Position numbers and translations under genes: made by a program
Part shown: positions 18,423-25,955 of the stretch, in pieces
Numbering within the stretch: the first letter of the stretch is position 1
Layout: each line of letters opens with the position of its first letter
Assembly: GCA_041391505.1 (NCBI GenBank)
Contig: JAWKNW010000012.1
Span: forward strand, 62,001 to 126,000
Direction: 5' to 3'
From: Rhodothermales bacterium
GTDB taxonomy: Bacteria; Bacteroidota; Rhodothermia; Rhodothermales; JAHQVL01
Length of the DNA stretch: 64,000 bases
The notes under the pieces: model-generated
Database searches by the model: none
The model's input: the letters and a program-made list of their open reading frames with translations, nothing else
What the model was told of the DNA's origin: nothing

Positions 18423-19232
18423 TCAGCTTCGCCGCACCCGCACTCCGCCGTTCGTGGTGACGGCACGCACTGTGTTGCCGCCGTCGCCAAGATCGATCGA
18501 GATCCGTTTGTTCAGCTGGCCCTGCACCATGACCGGGAAATCGAACCGGATGCCGCCGTTGGTGGTGCCGGCTTCGAGGCGCGCCGAGTAGTCTTCCGGC
18601 ACGCGAATCTCAACACCGCCGTTTGTGGTCTCGACATCGAGCGCCTCGCCCTTCCAGGCCGACCCGGTCAGTTCGATATCGACGCCGCCGTTGGTCGTAT
18701 GGCCGCGGATGTCGCCGGCGAGATCGATCAGCTTCACGCCACCGTTGGTCGTTTCGAACCGCACGTCACCGTCGATGTTGGCGATGTGGATGCCGCCGTT
18801 GCTGGCGTCGAGCGAGAGGTTGGAGGTGCGCGGCACAAAAATCTCGAAGCTCACGGAGGTCCAGTATTTCCCGCGGGAGCGGTTTTCGGGGAGATCGGCT
18901 TCGATCGTGCCGTTCGTCTTGATGTCGATCTCGTCGACCCGTTCGCGAGCCGCGTCTTCCGTGCGGTCCGTCGCCGTCACGATGGCGCGGATCAGCATCT
19001 CCTTGCGGTTCCAGCCCTCCACGCGGATGCCCCCGTTCTTGCCGCCATCCACCCTGATGAGATCCCGGTTGGCCGGCAGCGTGATTTCACGTACCTCGCA
19101 ATACCGCTCCGTGTTGCGGTCTCCCCACCCGCTCCTGTCGCACGCTTCGTCGTCGGCAAGGACGCGCACGTTCTGCGCCGCGGCGGGCAAGGTTATCAGG
19201 GAAAGGACGAGCAGGCTAAATAGGGCGCGCAT
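18423..19232 (-). CDS. DUF4097 (putative adhesin-like) secreted beta-helix protein
   Basis: 269 aa with a signal peptide (FSLLVLSLITLPAAAQ). From residue ~135 on it repeats the motif (T/S)NGG(V/I) six times (SNGGIHI, TNGGVKL, TNGGVDI, TNGGVEI, TNGGIRF, TNGGVRV), one per turn of 16-40 residues, as in the parallel beta-helix of DUF4097 proteins. Three cysteine/tyrosine-rich residues lie near the mature N-terminus. Likely periplasmic or surface located; function not known. Confidence 0.8.
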   Translation of the reverse strand: MRALFSLLVLSLITLPAAAQNVRVLADDEACDRSGWGDRNTERYCEVREITLPANRDLIRVDGGKNGGIRVEGWNRKEMLIRAIVTATDRTEDAARERVDEIDIKTNGTIEADLPENRSRGKYWTSVSFEIFVPRTSNLSLDASNGGIHIANIDGDVRFETTNGGVKLIDLAGDIRGHTTNGGVDIELTGSAWKGEALDVETTNGGVEIRVPEDYSARLEAGTTNGGIRFDFPVMVQGQLNKRISIDLGDGGNTVRAVTTNGGVRVRRS

Positions 19233-19552
19233 GGGATCGTGGCGTTGGGTTCAAAAGGGCGTGGCTTCCCGCAGGACGCGTCGATGAAGCGGATCGTTTA
19301 CATCGTCCATCCAATACGTTCCGCCGCATGCTGAGGTTACAGACCGTGCCGGCGGGAAACCCGGCCCTGTCGAGAAGCGCGTTTCGGAAGGCGTACGGCG
19401 CGTTGTCTGTAAAAACCCGGTCGACGGCTGTAACTCCGCCGGGGTCTACGTCGTAGTTCGACACAGTCTATGTCCTGGCCCGACATACTGCACTGCCGGC
19501 CACGGGACGTTGCCGTCCACCCTGAATCCCGCACCGAACGAGAGGCTCCACC
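19233..19552. other. Intergenic, nothing recognised
   Basis: 320 bp between the divergently read DUF4097 gene and the permease. It must carry both promoters, but I could not pick a convincing -35/-10 pair. A short minus-strand ORF here (19216-19464) shows no family features. Confidence 0.5.
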
Positions 19553-22234
19553 ATGTTCGATCTGGAAAAAGCGATCGCTACCTGGCGCGGGTTTCACCTC
19601 TACCGGCGCGCCATCTCGGGCGACGACCTCGACGAGCTGGAGCAACATCTGCGCGATCAGGTGGCGGCGCTCGTGGCGGAGGGGCACGGCGTCGAGGCGG
19701 CCTATCGCCGGGCTCTCGGGGAGATGGGGGACGGATTCACGGCGGAAACGGAATACCGCAAAGTCTACTGGGGAAAGGTTCGCCGCCGGCACGGCCTGGC
19801 CCAGGAAATCATCGGGAGGATGCTCATGGTTCGGAACTGGTTCAAGCTCGCGCTACGGAATGCGAAACGGCATCCGGGTTATACGCTCATCAATGTCGGC
19901 GGTCTGGCCCTCGGGCTCAGCTGTTGTTTTCTGATCGTGCTGTTCGTCCAGCACGAACTGAGCTACGACCGCTACCACGCGAAGGCGGACCGCATCGTGC
20001 GTCTCATCTACGGCTCGGATTCCGGCGACGACGCCGGCGAGTGGGCGGCGAATTCGGCCGCGGGCTACGCGCCGTTCCTGACGGCCAACCTCCCGGAGAT
20101 CGAAGCAGCGGTACGCATCGAGAATTTCCGCTCGCCCTATGTCGCTCTCGAAGACGGCCAGCGCCGGCGGCTCGAGGGGCTGGCGCTCGCCGACCCGACG
20201 TTGTTCGAGGTGTTCGATTTCACGTTTCTCCGGGGCGACCCGGCGACCGCCCTGCAGGACAACCATGCGGTTGTGCTCACGCAGCACGCCGCGGAGGCGC
20301 TCTTTGGCCGGCAGGACCCCATCGGCCGTTCGATCCGGTATGGGGATCGGTATGACCTCACGGTGTCGGCCGTTATCGCGGACATGCCCGACGCGTCCCA
20401 TTTCCACTTCAATGCCGTGGCGTCATTTCGCCTGCTGGAGGATCTGGTCGGGCCCACGGAGCTCGAGGGGTTCACCAATTACAACTACAACACCTACTTC
20501 CTGCTGCGCCCCGACGTCGATCGCCAGGCGCTCGAAGCGAAGATCACGGCGGCGATGCGCGAGCGTTTTAACGCCGACCGCGCCCCGGACGATGAGGGGA
20601 GCCGGTACGTCGCCGGCCTCCAGCCGCTCACGGCCATCCACCTGACGAACGACCTGGCGTTCGACTACGCCGGCCACCGCGACGTGCGCTATCTGATCGT
20701 CTTTGGAATCATCGGGGCGCTCATCCTGCTCATCGCTTGCGTCAATTTCATGAATCTGGCCACGGCGCGGGCTGTGCAGCGCGCCTCGGAGGTGGGCGTC
20801 CGCAAGGCCGTCGGGGCCGTCCGGTCGCAGATCGTGGGGCAGTTCATCGGGGAGTCCGTGCTGATGAGCGTGCTCGCCATCGGGATCGGGATGGTGCTCG
20901 CCGCGCTGGCGCTGCCGGTGTTCAACGAAGCCGTCAACGGTACGGCCTCGTTCTCGCTGGCCCGGCTCGGGACCATCGGGCTGCTGGTGACGATCGGGCT
21001 CGCCGCCGGCGTGCTCGCCGGCAGCTACCCGGCGTTTTATCTCTCGGCCTTCCTGCCGGCGCGCGTCCTCAAGGGCGATCTCGCGCGGGGCGGCGGCGCC
21101 ACGCTGCTGCGCAAGGGGCTGATCGTCTTCCAGTTCGCCACCTCGGTGTTCCTCATGGTCGCCACGGCCACCGTCTACCGGCAGCTCAACTACATGCAGG
21201 AGCGCGATCTCGGCTTCTCCAAGGAGCAGGTCGTATTTCTCTCGCCGCCCGGCGCGGTCATCGAGAGCTACGAGACGTTCCGCCAGGAGCTGTTGTCCGA
21301 CCCGAGCATCGAGCAGGTCGCCCTCACGGGGGGCTTGCCGGGGCGGGTGAATACAAATCGTGGCTATAACTGGCCCGGACAGACGCAGGAAGGTGACCAG
21401 GAAGGCGCCAGCTTCTGGACCGGCTTCGCCGATCCCGACTATTTCGATGTACTGGGGATGACGCTCGTCGCCGGCCGCACGTTCTCCCGCGAGGTGCCTA
21501 CGGATACAAACGACACGTATGTGCTCAACGAGACGGCGGTGCGCCAGCTGGGGTGGTCGCCTGAAGAGGCCGTCGGACAGCCGTTCCGCGCCTGGGACCG
21601 GCCGATGGGCACCGTGATCGGGGTGGTAAAGGATTTCCACTTCCAATCGCTGCACCAGCCCGTCGAGTCGCTCGTGCTGAACTACAAGCCGACGTGGATG
21701 GGCACCGTGGCGCTGCGCACGAAGGCCGGCGCGCTGCCGGCGGCGATCGCACACCTGCAAACGACGTGGAACGCGTTTTCAGGTGGTTTCCCGCTCGAAT
21801 ACCGCTTTCTGGATGAGGACTTCGACCGGCTCTACCAGAACGAGGCACGCCTCGGATCGCTGTTTGCCTTTTTTGCCGCCATCGCGGTCTTTATCGCGTG
21901 CCTCGGCCTGTTCGGGCTCGCCGCCTATGCGGCGCAGCAGCGGACGAAAGAGATCGGCGTCCGCAAGGTGCTCGGCGCCTCCGTGCGGAGCCTCGTGCTG
22001 CTGCTGAGCAAGGAGTTCGTGGGCCTGGTCGCCGTGGCGCTCGTCGTGGCCGTGCCGGCTTCGTACCTCGCGATGCAGCGCTGGCTCGACGGGTTCGCCT
22101 ATCATACCGGCATCGGCGTGTGGATCTACCTGGCAGCCGGCGCGGTGGCGCTGGGTATCGCCTTCGCGACCGTCAGCACCCAGGCCATGCGCGTCGCCCA
22201 GGCCGATCCGGTGAAGAGCCTGCGGTATGAGTAG
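19553..22234 (+). CDS. ABC transporter permease, MacB/FtsX type with permease-prefix domain
   Basis: 893 aa, same architecture as the permease at 11849-14485: prefix domain (FDLEKAIATWRGF, DELEQHLRDQ), TM near residue 115, periplasmic domain, FtsX domain 1 (NFMNLATARAVQRASEVGVRKAVGA), second periplasmic region with VIGVVKDFHFQSLHQ, and FtsX domain 2 (FGLAAYAAQQRTKEIGVRKVLGA), ending DPVKSLRYE. It stands alone, with no ATPase or PadR gene beside it. The transported substrate is unknown; MacB-like systems move drugs, peptides or lipoproteins. Confidence 0.9.
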   Translation: MFDLEKAIATWRGFHLYRRAISGDDLDELEQHLRDQVAALVAEGHGVEAAYRRALGEMGDGFTAETEYRKVYWGKVRRRHGLAQEIIGRMLMVRNWFKLALRNAKRHPGYTLINVGGLALGLSCCFLIVLFVQHELSYDRYHAKADRIVRLIYGSDSGDDAGEWAANSAAGYAPFLTANLPEIEAAVRIENFRSPYVALEDGQRRRLEGLALADPTLFEVFDFTFLRGDPATALQDNHAVVLTQHAAEALFGRQDPIGRSIRYGDRYDLTVSAVIADMPDASHFHFNAVASFRLLEDLVGPTELEGFTNYNYNTYFLLRPDVDRQALEAKITAAMRERFNADRAPDDEGSRYVAGLQPLTAIHLTNDLAFDYAGHRDVRYLIVFGIIGALILLIACVNFMNLATARAVQRASEVGVRKAVGAVRSQIVGQFIGESVLMSVLAIGIGMVLAALALPVFNEAVNGTASFSLARLGTIGLLVTIGLAAGVLAGSYPAFYLSAFLPARVLKGDLARGGGATLLRKGLIVFQFATSVFLMVATATVYRQLNYMQERDLGFSKEQVVFLSPPGAVIESYETFRQELLSDPSIEQVALTGGLPGRVNTNRGYNWPGQTQEGDQEGASFWTGFADPDYFDVLGMTLVAGRTFSREVPTDTNDTYVLNETAVRQLGWSPEEAVGQPFRAWDRPMGTVIGVVKDFHFQSLHQPVESLVLNYKPTWMGTVALRTKAGALPAAIAHLQTTWNAFSGGFPLEYRFLDEDFDRLYQNEARLGSLFAFFAAIAVFIACLGLFGLAAYAAQQRTKEIGVRKVLGASVRSLVLLLSKEFVGLVAVALVVAVPASYLAMQRWLDGFAYHTGIGVWIYLAAGAVALGIAFATVSTQAMRVAQADPVKSLRYE

Positions 22235-22287
22235 CTTAGCAAACCCGAACCCGTCGGTGCGCGATTCGGCGCTACAGCCGGCGGCGA

Positions 22288-23073
22288 TCAGTTGCCGAGC
22301 GTCGCGAGGTCGATCCGGTTCGGGTCCGTGAACACGCGCTCCGGCACGCTGCTGTAGGCGCCGACGTGTGGCAGGATGAACGGCTGACCGTTCCGGCCTT
22401 CGCCGCGGTTGTCCGACAGCATGATGTTGCCGTACTTCTTCCAGTTGGCCATCGGACGGGTGAAGCCCGGTTCGGCGTCCGTGGATTTGGGGAAATACTG
22501 CCACTGGGTGACCAGCATGCTTTCCTTGTCGACGAATACGTGGTATTTGTTCTGGGGCGTGAGGCCGACGTTGTCGAACGTGAGCTCGAGCATTTCGGCC
22601 GGCCGGCCGTCGGCCGTGGTGCCTTCGCCCAGGTACTTCAGGGTCACGCCCGAGTCCTTGAGCTTGTAGGGCATGATGAACCAGTAGCCGCTGTTCACCC
22701 ATGCGCGGTAGGCGTTGGTGAGGAGTTCGTCCGGGTTGGCGATCTCCTTGCCGTCGGCGAAGGCGCGCCCCTTCTTTGTGTTGATATTCATCAGGACGAC
22801 GAGGCTGTCGCGCTGGTAGCGGAAGTCGCCCGACCACTTGTCCCACACCTGCTCGTCGCCTCCGAAGCCCCAGGACAGGAAGTGGGTGTTATCCCAGTTT
22901 TTGCGGCCGCCCATGCTTTCCATGACGGCATCGGCGATTTCGATGGCCCGGGCGTCCGAGCCGGCGGTATTAAAGCCTTCCATGGGGGGATTGTCCGCCG
23001 CATGCTGGGCGTTGGACGGGACGGCGAGAGCCAGGGCGGCCAGGAGACCGAGGAGGAATGCGGAGCGTTTCAT
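22288..23073 (-). CDS. Secreted DUF6503-like protein
   Basis: 261 aa from the ATG at 23073 (MKRSAFLLGLLAALALAVPSNAQ signal). Central features are GGRKNWDNTHFLSWGF, KGRAFADGKEIANPDELL, WVNSGYWFIMPYKLKDSGVTL and KYHVFVDKESMLVTQWQYFP. The layout resembles the lipoprotein-like beta fold of LolA/DUF6503 proteins common in Bacteroidota. Family assignment is from memory of the motif pattern and is moderate. It lies tail to tail with the permease and just downstream of feoB on the same strand. Confidence 0.6.
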   Translation of the reverse strand: MKRSAFLLGLLAALALAVPSNAQHAADNPPMEGFNTAGSDARAIEIADAVMESMGGRKNWDNTHFLSWGFGGDEQVWDKWSGDFRYQRDSLVVLMNINTKKGRAFADGKEIANPDELLTNAYRAWVNSGYWFIMPYKLKDSGVTLKYLGEGTTADGRPAEMLELTFDNVGLTPQNKYHVFVDKESMLVTQWQYFPKSTDAEPGFTRPMANWKKYGNIMLSDNRGEGRNGQPFILPHVGAYSSVPERVFTDPNRIDLATLGN

Positions 23074-23130
23074 GGGATGCGGGATGATTGGGGTTGGACC
23101 CAAGATAACCAATTTCTATCGGATGCGCAC

Positions 23131-25359
23131 TCAGCCGAGGCCGAGCGCGCGACCGCCCTGGTACACGATGAGGGCGGCGAGGTAGGCGAGGCCGGTCATG
23201 TAGAGCCACATGACGATCGGCCACTTCCAGGAGTTCAGCTCCCGGCGCGTGATGGCGACGGTGCTGGTGCACTGGAGCGCCAGCACGAAGAAGACGAGGA
23301 GGCTGACGGCGACGAGGGTCGTGTAGAGCGGTTCGCCCGTCTTCGGGTTGCGCGCATTGCGGAGGTGGTCGCGCAGGGCGACGCTGTTCTCGTCGGCGTC
23401 GGCGACGCTGAAGATGGTGCCGAGCGCCCCGATGATGACCTCACGCGCGGCGAAGGCGGAGAGGATGCCGGCGCTCAGCTTCCAGTCGAAGCCCAGCGGC
23501 CGCATGACCGGCTCGATGAAACGCCCCAGCCGGCCGATGTAACTCTGCTCCATCTGGTAGGCGGCTTCGTCGTTGGCGACCTGGCCGAGCCGGGCTTCCA
23601 GATCGGCCTGCTGCGCCGGCGTGGCGCCATCCAGCTGCTGCTCCAGCGCGATGCGTTGTGCCTCCAGGCCGGCATCGGGCTCCACCTTCGGGTACGAGGC
23701 CGCGAACCAGAGCAGGATGCTGAAGAGGAAGATCACCCGGCCGGCGCGCCAGACGAACATCTTCGCGCGCTCGTACATCCGCCAGAAGATCATCTTCCAC
23801 TGCGGCGCCCGGTAGGGCGGGAGTTCGAGCATGAAAAACGAATCCGGCCCCTTGAGGATTTTTTTGAGCGCCCAGGCTCCTCCGAAGGCCGTCACGAGCC
23901 CGAAGACATAGAGCAGCAGCATCGTCAGGCCCTGGTAACCGATCGGTCCGAACAGGGTTTTCGCCGGGATGAAGGCCGAGATGAACAGCGTGTAGACCGG
24001 CAGACGCGCCGAGCAGCTGAGGAGCGGAAGCACCATGATCGTGAGGAGGCGCTCGCGCTGGTTCTCCATGGTTCGGGTGGCCATGATGGCCGGCACCGCG
24101 CAGGCGAAGGCGCTCATCATCGGCATCACGGATCCGCCCGAAAGCCCGAATCGCCGCATCACCCGGTCCATGATAAACGCCGACCGCGCCATGTACCCCG
24201 TGCTCTCCATCAGGCTGAGGAAGAAGAACAGGAACAGGATCTGGGGCAGAAAGACGATGACGTTGCCCACGCCGGCCAGCACGCCGTCGACGAGCAGGTC
24301 GGACGCGATGCCGGCCGGCACCACCGAACGCACCAGGCCGCCGAGCGCCATCATCCCCTGCTCGATCGCATCCATGAACGGCGTCGCCCAGGTGAAGATG
24401 GCCTGGAAGACGACGAGGAGGATGCCGGCGAAGATGAGCGGGCCGAATGCGCGATGGACCAGGATGCCGTCCAGCCGGTCGGTGAACTTCCGGGCGTCGA
24501 CTTCATGCTGCTTCTTCACCACCCGCGCCGCCACGCGAGCGAGCCACGCGTACCGGCCGGTGATCTCGGCCTGGGCATAAGGCACGGCCTGCCCGTCGAG
24601 GGCCGCGCGCGTCGCGAGGACCGCCTCGTGAAAGACCGGAGCGCGTTCCTTGCACGCCGCGAGCAGCCGGTCGCTGTTCAGGATGCGCAGCGATTCGGCC
24701 TGGCTTCGCGCCTCGCTCAGATCGGGGCGCTCGCGCCGCAGCGTTTCCGAAAGCGAGGCCACGGCCGTGCGGACTTCCTCCTGGAGCCGCCAGTACGTCT
24801 TGCCCGGCGCCGGCAGCGAGGCGGTCAGCGCTTTTTTCAGGTCATCGAGCCCTTCCTTGCGGGTAGCCACCATCGGGATCACCGGGAGGCCCAGCATCTC
24901 GGAGAGGGTGCGCGTATCGATCACCAGGCCGTCTTTCTCCACCTCGTCCATCATATTGAGGGCGATCACGGTCGGCACGCCGAGGTCGATGATCTGCGTC
25001 GCGAGGTAGAGGTTGCGCTCGAGGTTGGTGGCGTTGACCACACACAGCACGAGATCCGGCGGCGATTCGCCGGCCAGCTGGTGCGTGATGGTGTCGTAGG
25101 CGATCTGCTCGTCGAGCGACTTGGGGTTGAGGCTGTAAGTGCCCGGGAGGTCGAGCAGTTCGATCTGTTCGGCGCCGAGAAGGCGGCCCGACTTCCGTTC
25201 TACGGTGACGCCCGGGTAGTTGCCCACCCGCTGGCGCATGCCCGTGAGCAGGTTGAATACGGTCGATTTGCCGGCGTTCGGATTGCCGGCTACCGCCACG
25301 CGGCGTGTACTTCGGGCCTCCAGAACAGCGCTGTCGGATGTGGGACGGCGAGAGGCCAT
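23131..25359 (-). CDS. feoB: Ferrous iron transport protein B
   Basis: 742 aa, full length. The N-terminal G domain has G1 GNPNAGKST (residues 25-33), a G2 region NYPGVTVERKSG, G3 DLPGTYSL and G4 NMMDE, followed by a helical GDP-dissociation segment. The C-terminal half has the two Gate motifs and the usual polytopic core (SLMESTGYMARSAFIMDRVMRRFGLSGGSVMPMMSAFACAVPAIMA region; SCSARLPVYTLFISAF). It imports Fe2+ across the inner membrane. feoA ends 28 bp upstream, so feoAB form one operon controlled by the palindrome at 25640-25658. Confidence 0.96.
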   Translation of the reverse strand: MASRRPTSDSAVLEARSTRRVAVAGNPNAGKSTVFNLLTGMRQRVGNYPGVTVERKSGRLLGAEQIELLDLPGTYSLNPKSLDEQIAYDTITHQLAGESPPDLVLCVVNATNLERNLYLATQIIDLGVPTVIALNMMDEVEKDGLVIDTRTLSEMLGLPVIPMVATRKEGLDDLKKALTASLPAPGKTYWRLQEEVRTAVASLSETLRRERPDLSEARSQAESLRILNSDRLLAACKERAPVFHEAVLATRAALDGQAVPYAQAEITGRYAWLARVAARVVKKQHEVDARKFTDRLDGILVHRAFGPLIFAGILLVVFQAIFTWATPFMDAIEQGMMALGGLVRSVVPAGIASDLLVDGVLAGVGNVIVFLPQILFLFFFLSLMESTGYMARSAFIMDRVMRRFGLSGGSVMPMMSAFACAVPAIMATRTMENQRERLLTIMVLPLLSCSARLPVYTLFISAFIPAKTLFGPIGYQGLTMLLLYVFGLVTAFGGAWALKKILKGPDSFFMLELPPYRAPQWKMIFWRMYERAKMFVWRAGRVIFLFSILLWFAASYPKVEPDAGLEAQRIALEQQLDGATPAQQADLEARLGQVANDEAAYQMEQSYIGRLGRFIEPVMRPLGFDWKLSAGILSAFAAREVIIGALGTIFSVADADENSVALRDHLRNARNPKTGEPLYTTLVAVSLLVFFVLALQCTSTVAITRRELNSWKWPIVMWLYMTGLAYLAALIVYQGGRALGLG

Positions 25360-25387
25360 GGATATGCCGGGTTCAATCGGGGTGGGT

Positions 25388-25606
25388 TCAGAGCGCGTCT
25401 ACGGTGATACGCGTCGCATCAGCCCGGCGGATGGCGATCTGGGAATCCTTGATCTTGAGCGCGATGGGATCGCCAAAGGGGGCTACCCGGACTACCTCCA
25501 CCAGGGTGCCAGGCAATACGCCCAGCTCCCACAGACGATCCGACAATCCCTCGCACCAGCAGGTAATGCGGCCGCAGCATCCTGGCTTCAGTTCGTTTAA
25601 CGTCAT
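25388..25606 (-). CDS. feoA: Ferrous iron transport protein A
   Basis: 72 aa SH3-like protein from the ATG at 25606 (MTLNELKPGCCGRI); the upstream open frame to 25849 is rejected because it overlaps the operator and is not FeoA-like. Family pattern: MTLNELKPG at the start, LSDRLWELGVLPGTLVEVVRVAPFGDPIALKI, then IAIRRADATRITV. FeoA is a small cytoplasmic partner that supports FeoB. CCGRITCWCEG adds three cysteines, more than in most FeoA proteins. Confidence 0.93.
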   Translation of the reverse strand: MTLNELKPGCCGRITCWCEGLSDRLWELGVLPGTLVEVVRVAPFGDPIALKIKDSQIAIRRADATRITVDAL

Positions 25607-25639
25607 GGCCGTCTCGTTCAGATCGTGTTTTTGATGGTG

Positions 25640-25658
25640 ATTTAGACTTATTCTAAAT
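25640..25658. promoter_or_regulatory. Perfect palindrome upstream of feoAB, candidate iron-responsive operator
   Basis: ATTTAGA-CTTAT-TCTAAAT: 7-bp perfect arms and a 5-bp spacer, ending 34 bp before the feoA start. Its position and symmetry fit a DtxR/MntR- or Fur-family metal repressor. Which family binds it cannot be told from sequence alone. Confidence 0.65.
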
Positions 25659-25955
25659 AAAACCCATTCCGTTCCCAAAGATACGGCGAAGTTCGATTTT
25701 CCAAACAACCCGGCCAAGATCCGCAAGAAATCCGGGCAACGCCAGTGTCGGCAACCGGATAGCGCTGTAGTGTATCCCCTCACGTAACGGGTTTCGAACG
25801 CGCGCCACGGGGGTGAGCGGCGCCTGGGCTGTTGCCAAATACATGCCATTTACCGCGCTCCGTCCCGCGATAGTGTGGGCTGACCCGAAGAACAGAGCCT
25901 CAGGACGGTCGTATCAGGCGGCAGCCTCTTCATTAAGGGATCGACGATTCAGGCA

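Noticed and set aside
19216..19464. 82-aa minus-strand ORF upstream of the permease
   Set aside because: No family features, no start context, and it overlaps the start of the DUF4097 gene.
22366..25407. 1013-aa plus-strand ORF and similar very long antisense ORFs (135-1523, 4257-6863, 11828-14035, 29136-31382, 36959-39598, 39660-42557, 42690-44618)
   Set aside because: They run opposite to well-supported genes in high-GC DNA, are rich in Arg, Val, Gly and His, and show no domain features. They are reading-frame shadows.
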